Source of the DNA: Cristatella mucedo
Taxonomy: Eukaryota > Bryozoa > Phylactolaemata > Cristatellidae
NCBI GenBank assembly: GCA_009760855.2
Contig: WPIO01000279.1
Span: forward strand, 1-64,000
Direction of reading: 5' to 3'
DNA length: 64,000 bases
Part shown: piece after piece, positions 10,684 through 22,081 of the stretch
Position numbering within the stretch: position 1 is the stretch's first letter
How the letters are laid out: every line of letters starts with the position of its first letter
Program-made: the position numbers and the translations under genes
The notes under the pieces: generated by a model
What the model was told of the DNA's origin: nothing
The model's database searches: none
The model's input: only the letters and a program-made list of their open reading frames with translations

Positions 10684-11357
10684 TAGCTCTTTAGTTCTAT
10701 CTCGGCTTGATTATCGTAATTCCCTTTTAGCTGGGCTGCCGGAGAAAGCAATTAGGCCACTTCAGCAGACTGTAAATGTGGCTGCAAGGCTAGTCTTCAA
10801 GTCCCAGCGATTTGAGCACGTGTCTCCTTTGCTAAAAGAGCTAGGATGGATGCTGGTTGAGCAACGGCTACAGAGCAAAGTTCTTACGCTGACCCACAAG
10901 GCCCGCCACGGCTTGGCTCCTTCATACCTAGCTGAACTGCTACATCAGTTTCAGCCTGTTCGCACCCTCAGGTTCTGTGTGGACAATAAATTAGCTGTCC
11001 CATTCCTCCGCTTAAAGACAGTTGGCGACAGAAGCTTTAGCTCTGCAGGTACTACACTGTGAAGCTCGCTTCCACAATTCTTAAGCAACGGCAACTACTC
11101 TCCAATTCCCGACTATGCGGCATCTTTTTCAGCGGTCCTGTGCTGATACTTCTATGCTATTCACTACCTCAACTGCTCTCCTGACTCTGATAGGCTTCCC
11201 ACTACACTTTCTCTTGTTGAGTGAGACGAAGTAACTTGGCTACTGAATGCATACCGAAAGCTGCCGCTTTAGCTCAGAGTGAGCTATACACAACTCTCTT
11301 GCATAACACCCACATGGTCTTTATCACATTCGAAGTTAAAGACGGAGATACATTAAT
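10684..11357 (+). mobile_element. Family B LINE, 3' part, inserted only in the right arm
   Basis: The frame at 10778-11062 (94 aa) reads as an RT C-terminal region: MAARLVFKSQRFEHVSPLLK, QSKVLTLTHKARHGLAPSYL, VPFLRLKTVGDRSFSSAG. The 3' UTR follows with the family B landmarks ('accgaaagctgcc', 'taacacccacatggtcttta') and ends at 'acggagatacatt'. The left arm is continuous across the equivalent point (around 6885-6895), so this insertion came after the duplication. It is 5'-truncated and lacks RT catalytic motifs. Confidence 0.8.
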
Positions 11358-11488
11358 AATACATAGATAATAGATATCACTAGCTAAAACAATAAATCTG
11401 TTGCTGACATTTTCCGTATCGAACGTATGAGAGATTCATGAAGTACAGATTGGCAAGATGATGCCTTTGCCTTAATATTTATCTCTAG

Positions 11489-11650
11489 GAGCCACAATGG
11501 CAACCCAAGGAAGGTGGTTACTTCCCTCGGCCTCGGTCCTAGCCGATCTGGGACCGAGGTCGTTGGCCGAAACGTGGGGTGGGCGATCCTTAACCACAGC
11601 AGCAAGACGCGGTAAAGCAGTGGCTCTTCTGTAACTATATATAGGAGGAT
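11489..11650 (+). mobile_element. SINE S1, right-arm copy
   Basis: A tRNA-derived head with an A-box-like 'acaatggcaacccaaggaag' and a weak B box around 11560, then the body 'gggcgatccttaaccacagc'. It is the intact counterpart of the split copy at 6471-6770. Confidence 0.6.
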
Positions 11651-11699
11651 GCAGAATATGTGATAAACCTTGCATTTTTTCATTTGTCCCCGAGCTCTT

Positions 11700-14042
11700 G
11701 CTACCCCTAGAAGCACACTAAGTTTTGTCATTTGACTTAAGGAAGCTTTTACATTGCCATCCAATACGGCTTTCGCGTACAACCACTATCGACGTTTGCC
11801 TCAATCACGAAACCTCAAGACCCTGGACATCGATGCTGTCCGTGCAATAATATCTGCTTCACCTCTGCTGCTCAGTCTGATCTCCAATCTGTCATCATTG
11901 GTACAGCACTACAACATGACACTAGCTGACATGCTCGACGAGTTTGCACTTCTCTGTACGCTCACTGTACATACTCACTCAGACGGCCAACTGTTACAAT
12001 GGACATTAAACTAGCAAGTTTTACTAAGCCCAAGCATAAAAAAGCGTATACAAAATCAGCACTGACCGTCCATTGACAGGTTAATGAAGACAACTGTAGG
12101 TCCTACCAATCGATACTAGCCAAGCCATGTCTAAGTTCTATAAAAAAAGGGTTGAATTACACATGCAGAATCCGAAAATGCTCATGTTGACGATCAACCA
12201 TCTCCTCTATCGATCCCTGATTACTCCTTACCTGAGGATCCGTGTGATGATCGAGCCGATCGCTTCTCTCGATTCTTTGTGCAGAAGATAGACAAGATCG
12301 CACAATGCATCCCTGCGATGACAAAATCCCCCTAGAATGCTGTCCCCTGATTCCTAGCTGCTCCTCAATGTCTACATTTAAGCAGGTTACTTATGATCTC
12401 GTCCTAAAGTTCATATCCCAATCAATGACGACAACAATGCCTCCGGACCATATTCCCAATGCCCTGCTCCTATGCTGCATTAGGCTGCTGCTGCCTTGCA
12501 TAACTAACATCATTAATATGTCGTTAGCCTCAGGTCATCCCCAGCACCTTTAACAAAAGCTGTAGCCAGGCCACTTCTCAAGAAAGTGACACTGGACCAA
12601 GAGAAATTGAGCAACTACCGCCCAGTTTCCCTTATACCGTTCCAATATAAGACACTGGAACTGGTCATGGCACACCGGCTCAACACCTATTTGGAAGCCT
12701 CCAACTTTGCTAGCAAGTTCAAGTCTTGCCTTATAGCTAATCAGTCCACAGAGTCACCATTCCTTAAGGTATGCAACGACCTGCTTAGGAATGCAGACAA
12801 AGGTAGCGTCTCTGCTTGTTTTGCTCGATCTCTCGACCGCTTTTGATAATATCGATCACATTGTTCTTTTAGAGCACCTCTCATCTCGCCTGGGAATCAC
12901 TGGCATTGATCCTCTTACTGATGTGATTGCCGAGCACAATCAATGCTTTTACTTCTATGCGGATTTCACCCAGTTGTACCTACGCTTTGATCCCTCCCAG
13001 CCTTCAACCACCTCGAATTCTCTCAACTCACTCGCTGCATGTATTGACGAAGTCAGCACATGGATGGAAGCAAATTTCTAAAACTAAACGATGATGCAAC
13101 TAACTTACTAGTTATGGGCAAACCCAAAGTGATTCACAAATTGGACAGGCTGACGCTCAAAATTGGCTCTGCCAGCATATCTCCTGTTGAATCAGCTCAA
13201 AATTCAGATATCATACTAAATAACCTCTTGTTACTCGACCACGTCAGCTCGTCAGCCAAATCTGCCTACTTACAGCTACATGACATTGCTAGAGTTCGAG
13301 CTTGTTTAGATGAGGATACCAAGTCTAAATTAGTCTATGATTTTGTGAAATCTTAGCATCTGTAAGTCGCTGCTTACTAGCCTACCGGCGTGTGAAATCA
13401 GTCGATTACAGCTCTTGCAAAACTTTGCAAGAAAACTTGTCAGTGGATGAACGTCGCAGTTGCCACACCACACCACCTCACCCTGACCAGCACTGGCTGC
13501 CAGTCAAGCAATGGATCGACCTTAAAGTTTTGTCGCTCAATTTTAGGTAACTTCATTTTTTTGCTCGAGCCTATCTTTCTGATTTACTCCCCCAACAGGC
13601 TACACATGGTCCAACCTGCTATTCGGAATCCAACAGTACCAATACAGCATACAAACCTCATATCCCATGAAGACCGTGCATTCAGTTCGTACGCTCCCAA
13701 AGCCTGAAACTCCCTCCCGACTTGCGTTAGAAAATCCCAGGACATGACCAAATTTAAAAGGAACCTAAAACACCTTATTAGGACAGCATTTAGTGGGTCC
13801 CTGTGATTCGTCCTTCTTGTTCTTATGTGTGCTGATACTGTGCATGCTGCCACTAAACACACTTGCATGCTGACCCTGTGCATGTCACAACTAACCACAT
13901 TGTTCATGTTGTTTATCATGCATGCTATTAGTCACCATTCAATCACGTTTCCCTTTGCAGTAAATGTTAAAAGCCTAGAGATATATTAAGTTCTCTGAAG
14001 GCGCTTCATCAAGTGTGTTGTTATTAAAATTATTAGTATTAG
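11700..14042 (+). mobile_element. CR1-A element, right-arm copy (linker, RT, 3' UTR, tail)
   Basis: Plus-strand counterpart of the split left-arm element. Segments in order: linker with SRNLKTLDIDAVRA at 11754-12014; early RT with KLSNYRPVSLIPFQYKTLEL at 12586-12846; motif A LLVLLDLSTAFDNIDH at 12800-12850; motif C FYFYADFTQLYL (second Asp replaced by Phe) near 12940; thumb and C-terminus 13060-13720; 3' UTR and TTA tail to 14042. About 140 bases between GITG and the PLADV-like codons (near 12905) are deleted, removing motif B. Many frame breaks make it a pseudogene. Confidence 0.85.
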
Positions 14043-14055
14043 GCGATTTTCTTTT

Positions 14056-14948
14056 CAGGAATGTGCTGCCGACGGTTAAAGTTAGTGGCTCACTTTTAAG
14101 TTGGCTCGATAATCCAGGCATTGATAACGTTTAATATATACCAGCTTCATGTAACTCTTAGTATGATACAAAATAAAGACCAGCAAATATTCGTAACACC
14201 TGGACTTTAGGTAGTGAAACGTATGCTCGAGGAGGTAAGTTTAACGGAATGCTCTTGAACTTTGCCATTGTATGAATTTAGAAGTCAATATGCATTGATA
14301 GTGGATATGTTTATTATAATCACTTTTGCTCAAAGCAAGATAATTATATCACACCTATCGAATTGATCGGGATTTCAAAATGTGAGAACTCCTGCTGTAA
14401 ATCTGAAACATCACAGTTACTGCCACCACTGCCAAACGTCATAGTTGATTATTCGCCGGCAGTTGTTATAATATGCAAATCCACTTTCGTACTTTCTAAC
14501 TATCAAAACGGTAAAATAATTTTTCAATAATTCCATGCCACACCCGACAAGGTTTCTGCATAGTTTCGAAACATAGACGCAGTCTTCAACGATGTATACG
14601 AAAGGTTCTGTGGAAAGAGCAGACAACATGATTAAAAGTGAAGCGAAAAACTGCTAAGGTATTATAATTTTACACTGCAGATGCAATATTTCGGACACTT
14701 AATTAACTCAAGAAACCGGCGTATCTTGAGTGAAACAATATTTCATGCGTCTTAAATCTTTGTAAAATCTAGCGTCTGGTTTGTTATGGCAAGTAAATAA
14801 AACTTTAGTTCGGTTAGTTCGGTCTTTAACGTTCCATTAACTATCTACAGCAATACATGTAACCATCCAATAAAGAATTAAACCAACAAATAACCTGAAG
14901 CTGAACTTTTACCCTGATGCTAGACCGCACTGAAGTTTGGCTGGCTGT
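14056..14948 (-). repeat. Repeat U2, copy 2 (right outer arm)
   Basis: Reverse-complement match of 1507-2372 at nearly every position, for example 'ccaccactgccaaacgtcat' and 'gaagtttggctggctg'. It starts within about 15 bases of the CR1-A tail, exactly as in the left arm. Confidence 0.75.
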
Positions 14949-15199
14949 GCAGCACGCTGGAGAAGTCTTTTTCAAATGCAGCCACGTAAGGGATGTCAAT
15001 TGGTCGGAAAAGAGGTCCAATCATTAGCCAATAATACACGATCAGAAACAGATCAAAGTCAAGTTTGCAACAGCCATACCGGTTAATTTTATGAAACAAT
15101 TAAATATTGTAGTCTATTGCCAGTAAAGGAAACCTTTTTATATATCTGTATAAATGATAACGAAACAGGTTTTTTTGCTGATGGAAGCTAACAATTCGT

Positions 15200-15660
15200 A
15201 GTTATTTGTTTGCTAAACCTACCGAACTCCTTACTGCCCCCGGAAAAGTAGCTCTCGACCACATTTTCTCATCGTCGCTACCATCGTTTCCAACTGCCCA
15301 ATGAATTATGAAATCACTTCTGTTCACACCATCTGAATTTCGTGATGGTACTGTCACGTTGTTCATGTTCGCTTGGCTCTAACCAATTCGGCAGCTCCCC
15401 AATGCGTACGAGCTGATCATTAGCAAGTCGTAGCTTGATTAGTTGGATCGAACCTTTCTTTCGGTTGATAGGAGCCCTGTTCTTTGGATGCCTCATTGCC
15501 TCAGAGGATTCAGCCACACCACCGACCCTGTGAGGAAGTGATGCAGGAGCACCAATAGCTGTAGGCAGACCATGCGTGCTAGTGACTTTTAAAGACCTCC
15601 AACTTCATCGTAATTGCCACCTTCACCTTGAAAATTGGAATCGTCATTGCTACCCAGTCG
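15200..15660 (-). pseudogene. Unidentified coding remnant with frameshifts
   Basis: A 67-codon frame at 15314-15517 (MAESSEAMRHPKNRAPINRK..., ANDQLVRIGELPNWLEPSEH...) extends upstream without a stop to about 15600 (KVTSTHGLPTAIGAPASLPH). Protein-like sequence continues on both sides in shifted frames: upstream SNDDSNFQGEGGNYDEVGG, downstream SDFIIHWAVGNDGSDDEKMW. Two or more frameshifts in otherwise coding-like sequence suggest a decayed gene or transposon ORF. A short related stretch (TSHGRPTGIGS) is seen at 24525-24603. The family is not recognised; a LINE ORF1 is possible. Confidence 0.4.
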
Positions 15661-15729
15661 GATACTCGCTTAGCGATTCCAGACATAGTGTGCAATTGTT
15701 TCAGATCAGTGGGTGGCAAAAAAGTTCTC

Positions 15730-16080
15730 GGAAATGGTTTCAATAACTTAAGCACAACCTTCAGTGTGTATTTAAAACATCGTTGCTAACAGCTTTATAT
15801 CGTAATTGCAGCTAACTATAGCATGTATCCTTTCATTGAGCTGTTGTGCACAAAGTTCTACAGATGGCTACTTTATGATTCTGACGTTGAAGCTCGTGAA
15901 TCAGCTCAATGTTGTTTTCACATTCCAAAAGTGATAGGTTATAGAGCCTCGATAGACAAACGAACTAATTAATTGCTATTAAACTTGTGAAAATTCGATT
16001 AATCGGATTACCACCATCGGGTTAATGTGCTCTAGCTTACGAGTTTGCACATCTAATCGAATACATGGATGTGCGAATGC
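15730..16080. other. AT-rich interval, nothing recognised
   Basis: No frame, repeat of known family, or RNA gene was seen here. Confidence 0.5.
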
Positions 16081-16235
16081 CCAAACGCAGCCACATGCAC
16101 ACCTGATCGTGCACAGAAACAGACATGCACACAAACACACATACACACCCACACATACACCCATGCAGGCTCAAATGCCTGGGCAAGAATACAAACAGAC
16201 ACACTCATACGTGCACACACGCTCGCAAGCAGATA
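16081..16235. repeat. Imperfect CA-rich tract
   Basis: Repeated CACACA, ACATACAC and CACACG groups with interruptions. Thr/His/Cys-rich frames on both strands are translations of this tract. Confidence 0.8.
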
Positions 16236-16527
16236 CATACACAAGCATGCAGGTACAGGCAGTCTCAGATGTAGGTGAAATTAATCTTACCGTAACTGAA
16301 CGACAGCTGAGGACCTCACGCTACTGGCTGAATTTCTAATGAGAAATTGTAAAGAATATCAGAGTCTCTACTCGAGGGATAGATGGCCGATGGCTGGTCC
16401 GGCAGATGAGTAAATTTGAGCAGCCAGTGCTTTGTCTACATTGGCGATCTCTTTTTACGCAAGTTGTGGATCAATTAGCTAGGTTACAGCATACCGCCTA
16501 TATCGGTCGAATGAGTAAATGGGTGAA
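16236..16527. other. Unassigned interval before a CR1-A tail
   Basis: No supported gene. A donor-like cttac on the plus strand near 16289 was examined and did not give a convincing minus-strand exon. Confidence 0.4.
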
Positions 16528-16800
16528 CTTAAAAACACACCCATTTAGGACAGCATTTAGTGGGTCCCTGTGATTCATCCTTGATGTGCTTATGCATGCT
16601 GACACAGTGCATGCTGCCACTAACCACATTTGCATGCTGACCCTGTGCATGTCACCCCTAACCATATTATTCATTTCCTTTGTTTTTTCAAGCATGATTT
16701 TACTTGCCATTCAATTGCAGTTCACTTTACAGCAAATGTAAAGCGCCTAGAGAGAGATTAAGTTCTCTGAGGGCGCTTTATCAAGTGCAATATTATTATT
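16528..16800 (+). mobile_element. CR1-A 3' UTR and tail
   Basis: Starts at the last codons ('cttaaaaacacacccattta') and runs through 'agcatttagtgggtccctgt', the stem ('aaagcgcctagagagagatt', 'gagggcgctttatc') and a TTATTATTA tail. The sequence is close to the copy at 58318-59610, so it is fairly young. Confidence 0.85.
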
Positions 16801-16803
16801 ATT

Positions 16804-17639
16804 ATGTTATTAATGCAGCTGTGGACGTAATTGGCACAACATCACCACGTGGTAATCTCTGTAGCCACGAATAAAGGACGCTCGTAAAGGAGAAAAACTC
16901 TTAAAAACAGTGCCTCCTCTACGTTAGTATGCCTTTTTTAGACGTTCCTTTAGTGACGAGCAATTCCTCATTGCCTAACTAAATGTGCAATCAGTGTAAC
17001 TCATGCCTCCACATTAAGGATAGTTATTACAACCTGCAATGTTAAACGATATAAGTATTTTTACTTTCAAGCATTGTAATATCTCTCGTTATTTGTTAGA
17101 GGTTCATTTATCAGCCTATGGCTTCGGTAAATTAAATTTGACTTGTTTTCAAAAAATTTCAAGCTGCGAGTCGACGGATACTTCGCTTTATTAGGGCTGA
17201 ATCGCCGCCTATATCAGTGGACAATTTAGCTCCCATCCCGATTTAATTGAGGCGTTTAATACTCAGGTTATTACATCTAAATACTAGTTTTTCGTTAGTA
17301 TTTTGTTTCTAATTTTTGGTTTACATTAGTGATTACCATATTATTTCCCTTAATTTTAATTCATTCTGTCTCAGTAACTTTGAGTTTGTTATTGCTAAAG
17401 AGCTCGACTGCTTAGTGACAATCGTTGGGTACTGATTTCATTAATTTCGTGGTCTGTGTAAAGCCGGTGCAGCTGTTAAAACTGTCGTTTTCATACACAT
17501 ATCATGAAAAATACATGGTTCTGGACAAAGTTCGCTATAGTTTCTAGGTTTAAATAGATGCTCGCTATTATAGCATTTCGATATTCATAACTCGATCATT
17601 TCAAAACTAAAACACCACAATCAATCGATCGGCTTTGAA
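16804..17639. other. AT-rich interval, nothing recognised
   Basis: About 830 bases with no frame above 60 codons and no match to the repeat families defined here. Confidence 0.5.
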
Positions 17640-17760
17640 AGCTTCATTGTCTAGCCACCAGCTGCCGAGAGCTCCGACCGCGAAGGGCCTTACCACTGCC
17701 AACCGGTAGCCCTTGTTCATGAAATACCAGGATATAGCTGCATATTAAGAAATAAGCAAA
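17640..17760 (+). repeat. GC-rich module, third (partial) copy
   Basis: 'ccaccagctgccgagagctc' to 'catgaaataccaggatatag' matches the part of the module next to the AAATA tract at 8040-8150 (inverted) and 9450-9540. It is truncated at its left end. Confidence 0.6.
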
Positions 17761-17789
17761 TACATAAATATAAATAAATACATGTATAT

Positions 17790-17850
17790 ATATCGGTATG
17801 TATGTGTATGTGTGTGTGTATGTGTGTGCGTGTGTGTGTGTGTGTGCACA
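17790..17850. repeat. GT microsatellite
   Basis: TATGTGTGTG-type and GTGTGTGT runs. Confidence 0.85.
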
Positions 17851-17929
17851 CTTGTGGAGCTTTATTTTTTATCCTAATTTTTTTGGTATTCTTGGTTTGC
17901 TTGAGTGTACTTTAACTTTATGGTAATTT

Positions 17930-18440
17930 AATTTTAGAAAGTTTACGGACATGCAAATGTGGATGTCAGAAATGTACACAGCCGATGTGCTGAGAGAGTT
18001 CGTAGCATTGTGGGCAAGATATTGATGATAGCAATGGTGCAATCGACAGTCATACGCTTCAAAATTCGGGCCAAAATTGTAGTCTCAAACCATGTTGACA
18101 AAATAAGTTTATTCTTGTTACGAAAAGCAGGTTAAGTATAGCAATCTGAGACCTCCCATAATTCAGTGGTTGGATCAACGATCCGTTATTATACAACTAT
18201 CAGGAGTCTATCACTGGAATAGGACTTTGCAGTGCTGCTCCAATGACGTCCTGGTGAGAGGAGACGCTCCGAAGAAAGAATCAGTGATTATCAATGTGAA
18301 GAGCTACAGGAAAATATAGCCAAACCAGCAGAAAAATCTTTCTAACGTTTGCATTGCTGATAAGGTTGTCATATACCTGAAACAATCATGACTCTAGATA
18401 TTTATTTTACTTTAAAACTGGACTGGGGCTTACATGCTAG
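17930..18440 (-). mobile_element. Family C degenerate RT, third copy
   Basis: Colinear with 9660-10175 (for example 'atgcaaatgtggatgtcaga', 'tgctgataaggttgtcatat'). It is more diverged than the left and right copies are from each other and is not translatable. Confidence 0.5.
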
Positions 18441-18985
18441 ATTAAAAATAACTCGAAAGGGCTGTATACATTAATTTTTGTTAAAAGCTAATGTGTTGTT
18501 GTTATTTTGTACTGGTTAAAAGGCGAAAGAGTTTTGAAATCGAGTGCTTAGAGTTGAGAAAAGCAGAAGTCATGGCGGAATGTCTTGACGTTTAACACCA
18601 ACTTAGTATTCATTTGACACTACATAACTGAGGCTGTTGGGTAATTGACCCAACAAGTTTGCATACCGATTGGTTTCATTTAGTTTCTGCTGATAATATA
18701 AAAATACTGGAGTGTTGTTATACTTAGTAATGTAACTGCCAAAATGCAAATGGCCAAAAATCTTAAGCTTTCTCTAAGCTGTTTTCTCCTGCAAGATCAA
18801 ACAATATCTGAAATCTAAACGCATTCTACAAGATGCCGTATCTGGGCCAATGGCTACCCTGACTGGACTCCAATTTACTTGGCAGGAGGCATCTGATGCT
18901 ATTGGCTGGGATAGCAATAATATATCATGACAATCAATCGGTAGCTGACCCATTTCCCAAAGAAAATTCAATTGCCTAAATATTC

Positions 18986-19150
18986 ATCTCAGAGATCTCC
19001 AACGGTGCAGTAAGTAAAGTAGGTGCATTACGCGACCTCGGTCCTAGTAGATCTTGGAACCGAAGTTGTGGGTTCGAATCTTGGGATGAGCTATCCCTTA
19101 TAGCAGTGGCAAGCAGTAATGATAGCAGTTAAGGCTCTTATGGCACTATG
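18986..19150 (+). mobile_element. SINE S1
   Basis: A clear B box 'gggttcgaatcttgg' near 19068 follows 'tagatcttggaaccgaag', then the S1 body 'atcccttatagcagtggcaa'. Its place in the third copy of the large unit matches the S1 positions in both arms. Confidence 0.7.
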
Positions 19151-19479
19151 CAAATGTTGAAACATGTTGAATATGCCAGTTAATTCAATTTGATTCAATA
19201 ATAATACTAATCAATTTCAATATTGTTCATCAATTACCCGGTCGCATATAAGCTTTTCTGCTCAGTATCTCCAGTCAGGGGAGGGGCCGACGTGAAAGCG
19301 AGTTATTGCTCCCGTGGACTGACGGACATACTGGTGCCAGTTTTCCAAGTCCTAAAGGCCTGAATATACAATAGGCCGCCTAACCTAAAGAGGCCAGCCC
19401 TGAAAACACATGGCATCATCAACTGAGTCCCTGCACGGAGAGTAAGCTTCTGGCTTAGGACATCCACGGGTAACCGATA
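19151..19479. other. Segment replacing CR1-A in the third copy
   Basis: Between S1 and U2 the third copy has no CR1-A. It has about 330 bases, partly GC-rich (19260-19460), with no recognised content. Confidence 0.4.
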
Positions 19480-19905
19480 AGCTTATTAAAATCCACAGTT
19501 CTTCATAAAGCAAGGTAATTGTATCACATTTATTGAATTGATAAGGATTTCAGGAATCTGAGGACTCCTGCTGCAAACGAGCAAGTCAGTGTTCCGGTTA
19601 CAGTTCCAAATGTCCGGCAGCTGTTATAACATTCGAGTTCACTTACGGTAAGTCAAGTTTATTATAAATTCCACGTCATATCCGACAAGATTTCTCCATA
19701 GTTCCGAAACCTAGGCACAGTTCTAATCAACTTCATTGTTATCAATGTGTGCGATAAATCTTGCATAAGCTGGGTTCTCATCGACGGGTATAACAAAGTC
19801 TGTTAAAAGAGCAGCACCACAATATTCAAGTTGATACGAAAAAACTAAGGTATGGGAAGTTTTCAGTGCGAAATTCAAGATTTCGGACGAATAGATAACT
19901 CTAGG
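19480..19905 (-). repeat. Repeat U2, copy 3 (truncated)
   Basis: Same orientation as 14056-14948. Shared stretches include 'gaggactcctgctgcaaacg', 'tgttataacat' and 'gacaagatttctccatagtt'. It ends at an AT microsatellite. Confidence 0.65.
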
Positions 19906-19906
19906 A

Positions 19907-20010
<104 letters not shown>

Positions 20011-20202
20011 CTTGACAAAATCCTTAATTGTGAGCAATATTGTCTTATGACGAAAATCATTATTTAAACAGACACGTGCGTCATAGCACCGTGCGTTTTC
20101 TAATGCAGCTAATTTTTTTATCAGATACATTGTTAATTTTTACTTCAGATTTTAACTTCTTCTCCCACACGTGAGGATGTAATTCAACTCGCGTGTATAC
20201 CG

Positions 20203-20313
20203 ACTAAGAGAACTCAATCTTTATTCAGGCGCTTCACATATGCCTCATGGCTCGAACCCACGGCCTCAGCCAGACCTTGGTCGGGGCAGCACGTTAACCT
20301 CTGGACCAAACCA
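20203..20313 (-). mobile_element. SINE S2 with CR1-A-like 3' tail
   Basis: In reverse complement: 'ctggtttggtccagaggtta' (A box TGGTCCAGNGG), then 'gtgggttcgagcc' (B box), then 'gaagcgcctgaataaagatt' and 'gagttctctta', the CR1-A 3' end. The tRNA head and LINE tail are adjacent with no gap, so this is a composite SINE. No TTA tail is visible in this copy. Confidence 0.75.
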
Positions 20314-20892
20314 GTTCGACATGTGTCGATATCTATTTCCAAACGATTGAAATATTTAAAATCCTCAATGTAAACCTCCTTTTTGGATTGAGTTTCCCAC
20401 AGGTAGGCCATTGGGTAAGCAGACTTTAAATTTAAGGTCTGATCGTTTATCAACAACAGTTACACAAAACAACAAGATACCGTCCAGTGCAAGCCAATGA
20501 AAATAATTTTGAGGTTCTTTGTAAAATTGATAAATGTCCTATAATTATCTCTGAGCTGTTAAAATGGGCAATAGCACAGCCACGGTCGCGATAAGTTGGC
20601 GAGGGGTTTTACTCATCTAGTTCAGTTTAAGCTTCTGGTAAGGTCGAGCAAGGTTATGAATTACATTGTCATCGCACTTTTCCAAAAATGCATCCTTTAA
20701 CGGGAAATATCAATAAAATAATTATTAAATTTTCCGGCAATTGAATATTTGTTTAGGCTACTTTTAGAAAGGCAAATATGTTAGAACTGGGATCGGATAT
20801 CCTGACAACCTCCACAGGAAAGACAAAATGGGTGGTCAACAACTTCTAATCCAGTTGTAAATCACAAGCAACAAATGTGAAAATACATTTAC
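20314..20892. other. AT-rich interval, nothing recognised
   Basis: No repeat of the defined families and no supported frame. Confidence 0.45.
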
Positions 20893-20976
20893 CGATCTTT
20901 TCATAATAAGCGAACTGTATACAGATTCCATTCCAGGGTCGGTCGGTGCATTGTAAAATCCATAACTTAGTTATTA
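20893..20976 (-). CDS. Weak candidate exon (84 nt, phase 1-1)
   Basis: Minus strand: AG before 20976, GTAAAT after 20893, open in phase 1, reading TKLWILQCTDRPWNGICIQF and then AYYEKI. The acceptor lacks a pyrimidine tract and the donor is weak, so this could be chance. It is listed because its phase fits the row of exons described at 37-64 kb. Confidence 0.2.
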
Positions 20977-21380
20977 CTTTATATATTGGAGTAAAATTTG
21001 AATTGACAGTTTATATCTGCTTGTTTCAAACTGGAAAAGAATAAAATGTTTATTTAGATGGAAAAGAATTTACTGTATGCGATGAATGAGGTGTTTCTAT
21101 TTCAAGTTTCAAGTAACAACTGTTTATGTTGGCAATATTTCGTGTGAAAGCTAGCTAGTTTATAGTCCAGTAAAAGAAGTCAAACAAGATATCTTTTACC
21201 CAAATTAATTTCAAAGACACACGTAAGTAAAAATTAATTTTATTTTTCTAATTATTCTCCTTATCATGGTCATTCTGGGATACTCCAGGCTTTAGAAAAT
21301 GACAAGATATAGCCCTAAAGTGACATGATTCAGTCTCGAATAATAAAATCGATGAAGAAAAATTTATCAATCTGACTTAC
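20977..21380. other. AT-rich interval, nothing recognised
   Basis: No frame or repeat family seen. Confidence 0.4.
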
Positions 21381-21425
21381 CTATAGTTGGAAAAGATCCC
21401 AGGTGGAATTTCATCAATTTTGTAA
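21381..21425 (-). CDS. Candidate short exon (45 nt)
   Basis: Minus strand with a strong donor (ATAG|GTAAGTCAG) and an AG acceptor after 'ccaactccagttgaat'. In phase 1 it reads TKLMKFHLGSFPTI. In phase 2 it reads YKIDEIPPGIFSNY, and with the alternative acceptor 8 bases upstream LNSYKIDEIPPGIFSNY, which resembles a leucine-rich repeat. The frame is unresolved. It could be the same gene as the 72-nt exons or a different one. Confidence 0.35.
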
Positions 21426-21913
21426 CTATTCAACTGGAGTTGGAATTGTTTTATTTAAAGTCGATGTTATGATAATTTTTAATTCGGCTTGCAAAAAAAT
21501 TTAAAGTATTTTATTTACTTTCGCTACAAGAGAGCATTGCTAGAGTTTGGATACAGCGGCACCGGAAAACGATAAGAAAAAAGATGAAAAATCTGTTGCA
21601 CCTTCAAAAATTTAAATAGTAAAACAAGTTTGCAAACAACATCAGGTTGAAATGTGTAGGGAATATACAATATACAGTTTAGTGAAAGATTCATAAAATG
21701 ATGACGTTTAATTATTTTGCTTATGTTGGTCTGCTTGAGTGTTTTGGATTTCTAAGCAGAATTTAATTCTCCAGCTTAGAAATCTTCTTTGCTTGCTAGT
21801 AAGTAAGCTCTTCCAAAACTCCAGAGGCTTTTAGAATTCTTGCTTTAAGATGGTAACGTATGCTAACTTAGCCTTTACCTTTAGAGAAGAAAGGCATTTT
21901 TGATACTGTATTT

Positions 21914-22081
21914 TGAGCCGTGATGGCACACCAGGTAAGGCGGTTGCTTTCACAACCTTGGAACCGAGGTCGTGGGTTCGACTCCTGAGGCGGGCGATTC
22001 TTTATCGCAACTGCAAGCGGTGGTGATAGCCGTAAAGGCTCTACTGTCGCTATACAAAAAGAGGCAGTTTAATCAGCTAGG
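21914..22081 (+). mobile_element. SINE S1, well preserved
   Basis: A box 'tgatggcacaccaggtaagg', B box 'gggttcgactcc', body 'gcgggcgattctttatcgca' and 3' end 'gaggcagtttaatcagctag'. About 165 bases in total. It serves as the reference S1 copy here. Confidence 0.8.

Noticed and set aside
16025-16339. Thr/His-rich 104-codon frame and Cys/Val-rich frames on the other strand
   Set aside because: They come from the CA-rich tract; no motif beyond the repeat.
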